Under the pieces are notes generated by a model. It did not search any database. It was not told where the DNA came from and saw only the letters and a list, made by a program, of their open reading frames with translations. From Nocardia higoensis NBRC 100133 (GTDB lineage: Bacteria; Actinomycetota; Actinomycetes; Mycobacteriales; Mycobacteriaceae), in NCBI RefSeq assembly GCF_000308595.1, contig NZ_BAGA01000058.1:1-64000 (forward strand): 64,000 nucleotides of DNA, given 5' to 3'. Position numbers and translations under genes: made by a program. Shown piece after piece: positions 35,396-43,977 of this stretch (the stretch's first letter is position 1; every line of letters starts with the position of its first letter).

Positions 35396-36829
35396 ATGAC
35401 GATCATGGCACCCGCGTTTACACCGGAAACAGCGACCGACCCTCGTGACCCGATGGGCCGGCTCCAGCGTTTCTTCGATCCCGGCACGGTCCTACCGCTG
35501 CACCCGCGCGACAAGTCCGGCGTGCTCGCCGCGATCGGCGAGGTGGACGGCGTGCGTACCGTGGCCTATTGCTCGGACGCGATGGTCATGGGCGGCGCGA
35601 TGGGCATCGAGGGCTGCAAGCACATCGTCGACGCGATCGACACCGCCATCGATTCCGGTATTCCGGTGGTCGGCCTCTGGCATTCCGGCGGTGCCCGGCT
35701 CGCCGAAGGCGTCGAGGCGCTGCACGCGGTCGGCCTGGTATTCGAGGCCATGGTCCGCGCGTCCGGCCTCGTCCCGCAGATCTCGGTCGTGCTCGGTTTC
35801 GCCGCGGGCGGCGCGGCCTACGGCCCGGCGCTGACCGACGTCGTCATCATGGCGCCCGAGGGCCGGATCTTCGTGACCGGTCCCGATGTGGTGCGTTCGG
35901 TCACCGGCGAGCAGGTCGACATGGCCACCCTCGGCGGCCCGGAGACCCACGGCAAGAAGTCCGGCGTCTGCCACATCGTGGCCGACGACGAGGCCGACGC
36001 GATGCACCGCGCCCGCAAGCTGGTCTCGATGTTCGCCGAGCAGGGCGAATTCGACCTGGTGGCCGCCGAGCACGGCAACGTCGACCTCAAGGCGCTGCTT
36101 CCCGAGTCGGCCAAGCGCGCCTACGACGTGAAGCCGCTGGTGCACGAGCTGCTCGACAATGTCGACGGCGAGTCCTCCTTCGAGGAGCTGCAGGCCGGTT
36201 ACGCGCGCAGCATGGTGGTCGGCCTCGGTCGCCTCGGCGGTCGCACCGTCGGCGTGCTGGCCAACAACCCGCTGCGCCTCGGCGGCTGCCTGAACTCCGA
36301 GAGCGCCGAGAAGGCCTCGCGTTTCGTGCGGCTGTGCGACGCCTTCGGCATCCCGCTGATCGTCGTCACCGACGTGCCCGGCTACCTGCCCGGCGTCGGC
36401 CAGGAGTGGGACGGCGTGGTTCGCCGCGGCGCCAAGCTGCTGCACGCCTTCGCCGAGGCCCGTGTCCCGCGCGTCACCCTGGTGACCCGCAAGATCTACG
36501 GCGGCGCCTACATCGCCATGAACGCTCGTTCGCTCGGCGCCACGGCGGTCTACGCCTGGCCCGGCTCGGAGGTCGCCGTCATGGGCGCCAAGGCTGCCGT
36601 GGGCATCCTGCACAAGAAGGCTCTCGCGGCCGCGCCGGAAGAAGAGCGTGAGGCGCTGCACGAGCGCCTGACCGCCGAGCACGAGAAGATCGCCGGCGGC
36701 GTGGAGCGCGCTCTGGCCATCGGCGTGGTGGACGAGGTCATCGACCCGGCCAAGACCCGCAGCGTCATCGCCGCCGCACTGGCCGCGGCTCCGTCGCGCC
36801 CGAGCCATCACAAGAACATCCCGCTGTGA
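35396..36829 (+). CDS. accD6: Acyl-CoA carboxylase carboxyltransferase beta subunit AccD6, 477 aa
   Basis: AccD6 carboxylates acetyl-CoA (and propionyl-CoA) to give the malonyl-CoA used by the FAS system. The carboxyltransferase fold is marked by YCSDAMVMGGAMGIEG, HSGGARLAEGVEAL, FAAGGAAYGPALTD, and GVLANNPLRLGGCLNSESAEKA with the second oxyanion region TDVPGYLPG. Normal length. Position after kasA is as in M. tuberculosis (there with kasB between). A perfect palindrome downstream ends the cluster. Confidence 0.94.
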   Translation: MTIMAPAFTPETATDPRDPMGRLQRFFDPGTVLPLHPRDKSGVLAAIGEVDGVRTVAYCSDAMVMGGAMGIEGCKHIVDAIDTAIDSGIPVVGLWHSGGARLAEGVEALHAVGLVFEAMVRASGLVPQISVVLGFAAGGAAYGPALTDVVIMAPEGRIFVTGPDVVRSVTGEQVDMATLGGPETHGKKSGVCHIVADDEADAMHRARKLVSMFAEQGEFDLVAAEHGNVDLKALLPESAKRAYDVKPLVHELLDNVDGESSFEELQAGYARSMVVGLGRLGGRTVGVLANNPLRLGGCLNSESAEKASRFVRLCDAFGIPLIVVTDVPGYLPGVGQEWDGVVRRGAKLLHAFAEARVPRVTLVTRKIYGGAYIAMNARSLGATAVYAWPGSEVAVMGAKAAVGILHKKALAAAPEEEREALHERLTAEHEKIAGGVERALAIGVVDEVIDPAKTRSVIAAALAAAPSRPSHHKNIPL

Positions 36830-36894
36830 TGCGCGGATTCGCGTGCTCAGATCAGGGCTGTGAACTGAGCCGAGCGAATCGCAGGTGACACCAC

Positions 36895-36926
36895 GAACGG
36901 CCCCGGAAGCGCTTCCGGGGCCGTTC
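36895..36926 (+). terminator. Perfect 32-base palindromic terminator after accD6
   Basis: GAACGGCCCCGGAAGC is followed directly by its exact reverse complement, then GCCTTTCTCT. In RNA this is a very stable hairpin (the central four bases would form the loop). It lies 65 bases after accD6 and 45 before the HxlR gene. Confidence 0.8.
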
Positions 36927-36970
36927 GCCTTTCTCTCCGTCCGGCGCCGGGAGCTGGGTAGCATCGGGGA

Positions 36971-37435
36971 ATGCGCTATGAGGAGCTTGCCGACGAGCCG
37001 TGTTCGATCACGCGGCCGCTGGTGGTTCTCGGAGATCGCTGGACCCTGGTCATCCTGAAGTTCGCCTTCGCGGGGGTGCGCCGGTTCAACGCCTTCCAGA
37101 GCGCGCTCGGCATCTCCCGCGGACGGCTGCAGGATCGGCTGGACCGGTTGGTCGAGCACGGCATCCTGGTCAAGCAGAAGATCGACGGCGGGGCCTACGA
37201 GGAATACCGGCTGACGCAGAAGGGCCACGACATCTACCCGATCCTCATGGCGATTCGCGCCTGGGGCGATACCTACATGGCGCCCGATGGTCCGCCGGTG
37301 CACTACCGCCATCGGGACTGCGCGGGGCAAGCCCGCATCAGGCTGGAGTGCGACGAATGCGGCGAGCAGATCACCGCACGCGACATCGTGCCGGAACTGG
37401 GGCCGGGCATCCTGCGCGAGCAGTCGGCAGGCTGA
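36971..37435 (+). CDS. HxlR-family transcriptional regulator, 154 aa
   Basis: The MarR-like winged helix of the HxlR family is shown by CSITRPLVVLGDRWTLVILK at the start, FNAFQSALGISRGRLQDRL for the recognition region, and EYRLTQKGHDIYPILMAI for the wing. A Cys-containing C-terminal segment (LECDECGEQI) may bind zinc or sense thiols. It is convergent with the nitroreductase gene. Target unknown. Confidence 0.88.
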   Translation: MRYEELADEPCSITRPLVVLGDRWTLVILKFAFAGVRRFNAFQSALGISRGRLQDRLDRLVEHGILVKQKIDGGAYEEYRLTQKGHDIYPILMAIRAWGDTYMAPDGPPVHYRHRDCAGQARIRLECDECGEQITARDIVPELGPGILREQSAG

Positions 37436-37462
37436 CCCGCGACCGTGCGGGGCGGTCGCGGG
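37436..37462. terminator. Hairpin between convergent HxlR and nitroreductase genes
   Basis: Perfect 10-base arms CCCGCGACCG and CGGTCGCGGG enclose seven bases, starting immediately after the HxlR stop and ending 12 bases before the nitroreductase stop. It could end both transcripts. Confidence 0.6.
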
Positions 37463-37474
37463 CCGGGCAGGTGC

Positions 37475-38167
37475 TCAGGCGACGAAAGTGACGGCCTCGT
37501 CGAGATCCCCGCGGTGGGTGCGGAACGAGTTGACCGGATGGTCGGCGTCCGGGTAGCCGAAGCTGATGCCCGCGACGACCTGGCGATTCTCCGGAATTCC
37601 GAAGTGGCTGTGCAGGAACGGCGAGTAGCTCGCCAGCGCGGCCTGGGGCGCGGCGCCGAGGCCGAGGCTCTGGGCGGCCAGCAGGAAGGTGTTGATGTAG
37701 AGGCCGCAGTCCACCGCGCCGTAGATGCCGAGTTCGGCATCGGTGGTGATGATCGCGACGTGCGGGGCGTCGAAGAGTTCGAAGTTGCGCATCATCTGGC
37801 GCATCGATCCGGCGTTGTCGCCCTTCTCGATGCCGACGGATGCGTAGAGCTGCTTGCCGCATTCGCGCCTGCGGTCCTTGTAGACCCCGTTGTAGGCGCC
37901 GGGGAAGGTCAGGTCGGGAGCAGGTGCGGCGGTCCGGATGTGGTCGAGCAGTTCCTTGCGGAACCGGTCGGTGGCCGCGGACTCGGTGACCACGGCATGC
38001 CAGGGCTGGGTGTTGCACCACGAGGGGGTGCGCTGAGCCATTCGCAGCAGGGTTTCGATCGTCTCGCGCGGCACCGGATCGGGGCGGAACTGCCTGCAGG
38101 TGTACCGCTCGTCGAGAATCCGGGACAGGGCCGTCTGCTCGGCGGTCTGCGTGCTGGTCGGGGTCAT
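37475..38167 (-). CDS. Nitroreductase family flavoprotein, 230 aa
   Basis: FMN-binding nitroreductase fold: RYTCRQFRPDPVP near the start (phosphate-binding Arg cluster), RTPSWCNTQPWHAVV, and a C-terminal GISFGYPDADHPVNSFRT. Members reduce nitro groups, quinones or act as dehydrogenases with FMN. GAGGAGGG lies just upstream of the ATG at 38167. Divergent from the DNA methyltransferase gene with about 135 bases between. Substrate unknown. Confidence 0.88.
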   Translation of the reverse strand: MTPTSTQTAEQTALSRILDERYTCRQFRPDPVPRETIETLLRMAQRTPSWCNTQPWHAVVTESAATDRFRKELLDHIRTAAPAPDLTFPGAYNGVYKDRRRECGKQLYASVGIEKGDNAGSMRQMMRNFELFDAPHVAIITTDAELGIYGAVDCGLYINTFLLAAQSLGLGAAPQAALASYSPFLHSHFGIPENRQVVAGISFGYPDADHPVNSFRTHRGDLDEAVTFVA

Positions 38168-38304
38168 GGAACCCTCCTCAAGTGGTTCTATTTCGAGACC
38201 GATGCTAGCGGGTGATCGGCCTCCTGGGAACCGGCGCCGCCACGGCGACTCGCCCGGACGCTCGCCATACCGGCTCCGCGCCCGCCGCGGGGCACAATCG
38301 GCGG

Positions 38305-40017
38305 ATGGGCGCCCCGGTTCGCGACACAGGCGAGCGGAAACGGCACGGCAGGCATTACACCCCGCCCGAACTCGCCGACTTCCTCGCGCGCCGGGTCCTC
38401 GCGCACCTGCCCGAGCCGGGCCCCGGACGGACCCTGCGCATCCTCGACCCCGCCTGTGGAGACGGTGAACTGCTGCTCGCCCTGCACCGCGCCGCGGCCC
38501 GCCTCGCGCCCGGCCTCCGGTTCGCCGCCACCGGCTACGACCTCGATCGGAGCGCGCTCGACCGGGCTCGCACCCGCGCCGCCGCCGAACACATCGACGT
38601 CGGCTGGCACTGCGGCGATTTCCTCACCTCGGCGACCGCGCTCGAGGAGCAGCGCTACGACGCGATCATCACCAACCCGCCGTATGTCCGCGTCCAGCAA
38701 CTGGGCGCGGACACAGCCCGGTTGCTCAGCCGGGAGTTCGGCCTGCGCGGCCGCATCGATCTGACCCATCCGTTCGTCGCGCTCGCCCCGCGCCTGCTGC
38801 GCCCCGGCGGCGTGCTGGGACTGTTGTGCGCCAATCGGTTCCTCACCACCAAGGCCGGGGCCAACATCCGCACGGTCCTGCTGCGCGAGCTGCCTCCGGT
38901 CGAGATCTACGATCTCGGCGACACCAAGCTCTTCACCGCCGCGGTGCTGCCCGCCGTGACCATCGCCGTCCACGCCGGGGCCCACGTACTGTGCCGTCAC
39001 GTCTCCGCCTACGAGTCCCCGCACGAACATCCGTCGAGCTCGGCCGATCTGTTCGACGCCCTGCTCGCCGACACCTCGTCGCTGGTCGTCCGCAACGGCC
39101 GCACCTATGCGATCGAGGTGGGCACCCTCGCGGCCGGTGTGCCCGCGCGGTCGAATCCGCCCGCGCGCTCGCCGAATCGGCCCGAGATCACCGACGCCGC
39201 CTGGCGGATGTCGTCCCCGGAGCGGGAGGCCTGGCTCGCCGGGATCGGCGACCGGACCTGGCGGACCGTGGGGGAGGTCGCGCCGGTGCGGGTCGGCATC
39301 AAGACCAATGCCGACAAGGTGTTCATCGCCGAGGACTGGGAGCGCCGCACGCCGTGTCCTGAGCCGGAACTGCTGCGTGCGCTGCTCACCCATCGGGACC
39401 TGCGGCCCTGGCGGGTGGAGCGGGCGGCGAACACCCGGGTGCTGTATCCCTACGATGCCGGGATCGCGCGGCGCACACCGATCGATCTGGACGAATTCCC
39501 CTCTGCTGCAAGGTATCTGCGGGCTCATCACAAGACTCTTGCGGCGCGCGCCTATCTCGCCGACAGCGGCAGGCAGTGGTTCGAGATCTGGGTGCCGCAA
39601 CGGCCGGACCGATGGCGGCAGCCCAAGATCGTCTTTCCCGACATCAGCGAGCGGGCGCGCTTCGCGCTGGATCGGTCGGGCGCGGTGGTCAACGGGGACT
39701 GCTACTGGATCTCGCTGGCGGATCTGGACGGCGCCGCTCACGCGGCCGAGCAGCTGGCGTATCTGCTGATGGGTGTCGCGAATTCGGCGCTGGGTCTGCG
39801 GTTCTACGACGCCGTCTGCGGCAACCGGCTGTACTCGGGCAGGCGGCGGTGGATCACCCAGTACGTCTCGCGGCTACCGCTGCCCGACCCGGGCGGCGAA
39901 CCGGCTCGGCGGATCACCGCGATGGTCGCCGATCTGGTCGAGGGCGGCTGCGAGGCCGACGAGTCCGCCGGTCAGTTGCTCGACGAACTCGTCGTCGCCG
40001 CGTTCGGCGTCGGCTGA
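38305..40017 (+). CDS. Orphan N6-adenine DNA methyltransferase (Eco57I/TaqI-type), 570 aa
   Basis: The methyl-donor motif I is DPACGDGELL (48-57), and the catalytic motif IV is NPPY (124-127), the mark of N6-adenine methylation. RKRHGRHYTPPELADFLARR at the start is the usual entry of this class. The C-terminal half (RIDLTHPF through KIVFPDISERARFALD and SGRRRWITQYVSRLPLP) resembles the TaqI-like recognition domain of type IIG enzymes, but there is no nuclease domain and no restriction gene next to it. It overlaps the end of the opposing TetR gene by 46 bases. It could be a lone regulatory or phage-derived methylase or a remnant of a restriction system. Confidence 0.85.
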   Translation: MGAPVRDTGERKRHGRHYTPPELADFLARRVLAHLPEPGPGRTLRILDPACGDGELLLALHRAAARLAPGLRFAATGYDLDRSALDRARTRAAAEHIDVGWHCGDFLTSATALEEQRYDAIITNPPYVRVQQLGADTARLLSREFGLRGRIDLTHPFVALAPRLLRPGGVLGLLCANRFLTTKAGANIRTVLLRELPPVEIYDLGDTKLFTAAVLPAVTIAVHAGAHVLCRHVSAYESPHEHPSSSADLFDALLADTSSLVVRNGRTYAIEVGTLAAGVPARSNPPARSPNRPEITDAAWRMSSPEREAWLAGIGDRTWRTVGEVAPVRVGIKTNADKVFIAEDWERRTPCPEPELLRALLTHRDLRPWRVERAANTRVLYPYDAGIARRTPIDLDEFPSAARYLRAHHKTLAARAYLADSGRQWFEIWVPQRPDRWRQPKIVFPDISERARFALDRSGAVVNGDCYWISLADLDGAAHAAEQLAYLLMGVANSALGLRFYDAVCGNRLYSGRRRWITQYVSRLPLPDPGGEPARRITAMVADLVEGGCEADESAGQLLDELVVAAFGVG

Positions 40018-40706
40018 GCATTCGCGGCCTCGAGCCCGTTGGACGTGGTCGGGCTCTCGGGGAGCTCGGCGCGTAGGGGATGCCGCGCGGGCAGGCCGAC
40101 CATGGGCAGCAGGGTCCGGCGAGCGAAGTCGCGGCCGGCCTCGGCGTCGGCGAGCGGGATCAGGCCGTCCGGGGTCAACGCCAGCGACAGCGCGAGCCGG
40201 GCCATCACCTCCGCGACCAAGTCGGCATCGAAGTCGGCATCGAGGTCGGCGTCGCCGGGGCGCAGTTCCCGCAGCTTCTCGGCGAGGTAGACGCGACCGA
40301 CGGCCAGCACCGGGCCGGCGTCGGTGGTCAGGCGCGGCAGGATCAGGTCGGGCTCGGTGCGCAGCAGTCTGCGCAGCAGTTCGTTGCCCGCGATGGCGGT
40401 GATGAAGGCGACGAAGATCTCCACCAGCCGGTCCTCGCCGCCGTCGACGGTCTGGACCCGCTTGTCGATGTATTCGACGAATCGCTGCGCCTCCCGGACG
40501 CTGACCGCCTCCACCAGATCGTTCTTCGATTCGAAACGCCGATACAGGGTGGCGGGGCTGATACCGGCCCGGCGCGCGATCTCGCCCATGCTGGTGCGCT
40601 TGATACCGAAATCGAGAAATGCCGAGAGCGCGCTCTCGAGCAATTTCTCCCCGTCGGCGACGGGTTTGTCGAGAATGCGCTGGAGCATGGGTGGTACGGC
40701 AGGCAT
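39972..40706 (-). CDS. TetR-family transcriptional regulator, 244 aa
   Basis: Helix-turn-helix TSMGEIARRAGISPATLYRR (about 38-57) followed by FESKNDLVEAV. The rest is the helical ligand domain. The 3' end overlaps the methyltransferase gene on the other strand by 46 bases. The long polar C-terminal tail (PESPTTSNGLEAANAQPTPN onward) lies within the overlapped region and looks like added sequence. Target unknown. Confidence 0.85.
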   Translation of the reverse strand: MPAVPPMLQRILDKPVADGEKLLESALSAFLDFGIKRTSMGEIARRAGISPATLYRRFESKNDLVEAVSVREAQRFVEYIDKRVQTVDGGEDRLVEIFVAFITAIAGNELLRRLLRTEPDLILPRLTTDAGPVLAVGRVYLAEKLRELRPGDADLDADFDADLVAEVMARLALSLALTPDGLIPLADAEAGRDFARRTLLPMVGLPARHPLRAELPESPTTSNGLEAANAQPTPNAATTSSSSN

Positions 40707-40820
40707 TCGGTGTCTCCAGTCCTTCGGCGCGGCCGTGGCCGGGCGCGATCGCGCGACGCTGCGGGTGATGGAGGGTCATTATTTCATCAGCCCCGCAGCG
40801 TGCGGACAGGCCACGGTCCG

Positions 40821-41006
40821 TCAGCCCTGCGGTAGATCCAGGTCGGCCATTTCCCGCTCGATCGCATTGGCGGCGAAATCGACGCCGCGTGCGCGTAATT
40901 CGTGAACCCGGCGATGTAACGCCTCGATTCCCCCCGGCTGGGCCGCGATATCGGCCACACTGATCCGCCCCTGGGAACGGTGCATACGCGAATCCTGGTA
41001 CGACAC
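40821..41006 (-). CDS. Small hypothetical protein, 61 aa
   Basis: The frame opens with a GTG at 41006 that has CAGGAGG five bases upstream, a strong actinobacterial ribosome site. The product is charged and helical (RVHELRARGVDFAANAIERE) with no signal or membrane segment. I do not recognise it. An internal ATG at 40985 would give 54 residues, but only the GTG has a good ribosome site. Confidence 0.55.
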   Translation of the reverse strand: MSYQDSRMHRSQGRISVADIAAQPGGIEALHRRVHELRARGVDFAANAIEREMADLDLPQG

Positions 41007-41150
41007 CGGAACCTCCTGCCCGTCAACGCATCATGCGCGCCACGCCGGACGCTGGAACGAGTCGCGAAATGGCGCGCATGCAGGACAAATGGTATCAGCG
41101 GCGCGTGCTGGTCACTTGACCACTGTGCGATGAATCACAGTGTCGCCAAG

Positions 41151-41666
41151 TCACAGTATCGTGGCCTTGCGGTGGGTGCCGGTGTTGTGCACGTAGACCG
41201 CCGCGTTCAGCCGGATGCCGTCCTTGGCCGCCTCGTCGAGTTCGCGGCGGACCTTGCCCGGCACGCCCGCGACCAGCGATCCGGGCGGAATCTGCGCGCC
41301 CTCCGGGATCAGCGCGTTGGCCGCGATCAGGCTGCCCGCGCCGATCACCGCGCCGTTGAGCACCGTCGCGCCCATGCCGACCAGCACATCGTCGCCGACG
41401 GTGCAGCCGTGCAGGATCGCGTTGTGCCCCACCGATACTCCGCTGCCGATGGTCAGCGGGAAGCCGGGGTCGGCGTGCAGCACGCACCCGTCCTGGATGT
41501 TGGTGCGCTCGCCGATGGTGATCTGCTCCAGATCACCGCGCAGGACCGCGCTGTACCAGATGCTCACCTCGGCGGCCAGCCGCACCTGTCCGATCACCGT
41601 GGCGTTCGGCGCCAGCCAGGCGCTCTCGTCGATTTCCGGCGCGAAACCGCCGACCTCAATCCTCAT
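41151..41666 (-). CDS. Gamma-class carbonic anhydrase family protein, 171 aa
   Basis: A left-handed beta-helix of hexapeptide repeats runs through the protein (for example IGSGVSVGHNAILHG, VGDDVLVGMGATVLNG). The three zinc histidines of the family fit the His in VLHADPG and the two in VGHNAILHG. Such proteins hydrate CO2 or have lost the activity. The Arg/Gln/Asp positions are kept (VLRGDLEQI). ATG at 41666. It is monocistronic and divergent from alanine dehydrogenase. Confidence 0.9.
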   Translation of the reverse strand: MRIEVGGFAPEIDESAWLAPNATVIGQVRLAAEVSIWYSAVLRGDLEQITIGERTNIQDGCVLHADPGFPLTIGSGVSVGHNAILHGCTVGDDVLVGMGATVLNGAVIGAGSLIAANALIPEGAQIPPGSLVAGVPGKVRRELDEAAKDGIRLNAAVYVHNTGTHRKATIL

Positions 41667-41800
41667 GGGTCGAACGTAACCGGCCCGTGCCGCCGTGAGC
41701 GCGGCGGCTCGGGCGATCCGGATCCCGCCGGCCGATGGGCGCCGGGACGCGCGTTCGCTCGATCGTGGCGCAACATCTGCCGGGGGTAGACGATGGCGGT

Positions 41801-42916
41801 ATGCGAATCGGTGTGCCGAGGGAGGTCAAGGAACAGGAGTTCCGCGTCGCGCTGACGCCGGCAGGCGCGGGAGAGTTGGTGCGGCGCGGTCACGATGTGC
41901 TGGTGCAGCGGGGTGCGGGCATCGGGTCGGGCTTCGCCGACGAGGCCTACGAGTCGGCGGGGGCGCGGATCGCCGATGACCCCGGTTCGGTATGGGGCGA
42001 AGCCGAACTGGTGCTGAAGGTCAAGGAACCCATCGAGCCGGAGTACGCGCTGATGCGACGCGACCAGACGCTGTTCGCCTACCTGCATCTGGCGGCATCA
42101 CGGGAGTGCACCGAGGCGATCCTGCGATCCGGCATCACCGCCATCGCCTACGAGATGGTGCGCGCGGCCGACGGATCGCTGCCGTTGCTCGCGCCCATGA
42201 GCGAGGTCGCGGGCAAGCTGGCCGCGCAGGTCGGCGCCTACCACCTGATGGCGCCGCTCGGTGGGGCGGGCGTACTGCTCGGCGGCGTCCCCGGCGTGCG
42301 GCCCGCCCACGTCGTGGTGCTCGGCGGCGGCGTCGCGGGCAGCAACGCCGCCACCGTGGCGGCGGGGATGGGCGCGCGGGTCAGCGTGCTCGACACCGAT
42401 CTGGCCCGGCTGCGCCACCTCGACACCGCGTTGCACGGCCGGATCACCACCCTGGCCTCGAACGCGGCCGAGGTCGAGCGGGCTGTCCTCGACGCCGATC
42501 TGGTCGTCGGCTCGGTCCTGGTGCCGGGGGCACGAGCGCCGAAACTGGTGAGCACGGCGATGGTGGCGGCGATGCGGCCGGGCGCGGTGCTCGTCGACAT
42601 CGCCATCGACCAGGGCGGATGCTTCGAGGGCTCACGCCCGACCACGCACATCGCGCCGACCTTCCCGGTGGCCGACGCGCTGTACTACTGCGTGGCGAAC
42701 ATGCCGGGCGCGGTGCCGCACACCTCCACCCTCGCCCTCACCAACGCCACCCTGCCCTATGTCCTCGCCATCGCGGGCGAGGGGCCGCGCGAAGCCTGCG
42801 CGACCCGGCCGGACCTGGCGGCGGGGCTGACCGCCGAGGCCGGGGTGCTGCTGTCACCGCAGGTCGCCGCGGCGCACGGCTACCCCGCGACGCGGCCCGT
42901 CGGGTTGGCGGGCTGA
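41801..42916 (+). CDS. ald: Alanine dehydrogenase, 371 aa
   Basis: It interconverts L-alanine and pyruvate plus ammonium with NAD. Landmarks: the N-terminal MRIGVPREVKEQEFRVALTP, the substrate-side LAYLHLAAS-like FAYLHLAAS (catalytic His), PMSEVAGKLAAQVGA, the Rossmann VVLGGGVAGSNAA, and CVANMPGAVPHTSTLALTNAT. Normal length. The ATG at 41801 lacks an obvious ribosome site. Convergent with the sigma-factor gene. Confidence 0.93.
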   Translation: MRIGVPREVKEQEFRVALTPAGAGELVRRGHDVLVQRGAGIGSGFADEAYESAGARIADDPGSVWGEAELVLKVKEPIEPEYALMRRDQTLFAYLHLAASRECTEAILRSGITAIAYEMVRAADGSLPLLAPMSEVAGKLAAQVGAYHLMAPLGGAGVLLGGVPGVRPAHVVVLGGGVAGSNAATVAAGMGARVSVLDTDLARLRHLDTALHGRITTLASNAAEVERAVLDADLVVGSVLVPGARAPKLVSTAMVAAMRPGAVLVDIAIDQGGCFEGSRPTTHIAPTFPVADALYYCVANMPGAVPHTSTLALTNATLPYVLAIAGEGPREACATRPDLAAGLTAEAGVLLSPQVAAAHGYPATRPVGLAG

Positions 42917-42925
42917 GCGAGTCGC

Positions 42926-43849
42926 CTACCGAACCTCGTGCAGGAACCAGTTCGGCTCGCCGTCGGTAGGCAGGTCGCGCAGCTTGTCGGGGTTGCGGAC
43001 CACGTCGATGGAGACGATCCGGCCCGCGTCGACGGTGAAGGCCCAGACACCCGTATGGGTGCCGTCGAAGACGACGAGCCCCGGTTCGCCGTTGACCAGG
43101 ACCGGGCGTCCCCAGGCATTCGCCGCCGACGGCGCGTGGTACCAGCCGAGCAGCAGCTTGGCGATGATCTCGGCGCCGGTCACCGCGCGACGGATGGCGG
43201 GCACCTTGCCGCCGCCGTCGGCGGTGAGGGTCGCGTTCGCGTCGAGCACGTTCAGCAGCGCGCTCAGATCACCGCTGCGCCAGGCGAGTGAGAACGCCGA
43301 GACCACCTTCTCCTGCTCGTCGGGGGAGGCCGGGAAGCGCGGGGTGCCCTGCTCGACGTGTCTGCGGGCGCGGGAGGCGAGCTGGCGCACGGCGGCCGGG
43401 GTGCGGCCGACCACTTCGGCGACCTCCCGCCCGCTCATACCGAACACGTCCTGCAATACGAACGCGGTGCGCTCGGCGGGGGAGAGGGATTCGAGGACGA
43501 CGAGCAGGGCGGTGGTGACCCGTTCGTCCTGGCTCACCCGATCGGCCGGATCGTCCCAGGCCGAGACCTGGGGCTCGGGCAGCCAGTCACCGACGTACTG
43601 CTCGCGGCGGGCGCGCGCGGAGCCGAGCTGATCGAGGGCGAGGCGGCCGGTGACGGTGGTCAGCCAAGCGCGCAGATTGTCGATCTGCTCCGGCCGCTCC
43701 TGGCGTTGCAGCCGCAGCCACGCCTCCTGCACCACGTCCTCGGCGTCGGAGAGACTGCCGAGCGTGCTGTAGGCGAGCCTGCGCAGGTAGGGGCGGTGTT
43801 CTTCGAAACGTCGCGCGAGGCCGACGCTGCCGGAGTCGGGGGAGGTCAT
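42926..43849 (-). CDS. ECF41-type sigma factor (SigJ-like), 307 aa
   Basis: Region 2 (HRPYLRRLAYSTLGSLSDAE then DVVQEAWLRLQRQ) and region 4 (LSPAERTAFVLQDVFGMSGR) recognise the promoter. A SnoaL/NTF2-like C-terminal domain carries the DGGGK and NPDKL motifs characteristic of ECF41, where it acts as a built-in inhibitor/activator. ECF41 genes usually lie next to a carboxymuconolactone decarboxylase or oxidoreductase target; none is adjacent, so its target is elsewhere. Confidence 0.9.
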   Translation of the reverse strand: MTSPDSGSVGLARRFEEHRPYLRRLAYSTLGSLSDAEDVVQEAWLRLQRQERPEQIDNLRAWLTTVTGRLALDQLGSARARREQYVGDWLPEPQVSAWDDPADRVSQDERVTTALLVVLESLSPAERTAFVLQDVFGMSGREVAEVVGRTPAAVRQLASRARRHVEQGTPRFPASPDEQEKVVSAFSLAWRSGDLSALLNVLDANATLTADGGGKVPAIRRAVTGAEIIAKLLLGWYHAPSAANAWGRPVLVNGEPGLVVFDGTHTGVWAFTVDAGRIVSIDVVRNPDKLRDLPTDGEPNWFLHEVR

Positions 43850-43977
43850 CGTGTTCCACCGTTTCGTGAGAGCGGGAGCATTGAGCCGGTTCGCGAAGAC
43901 GACGACGCCGCGGCCTCCAGTGTGACATCGCCCCGGCCCGCGATCTTCCGGTGTGGCTCGGTCGTTAGGCTCGCCCG

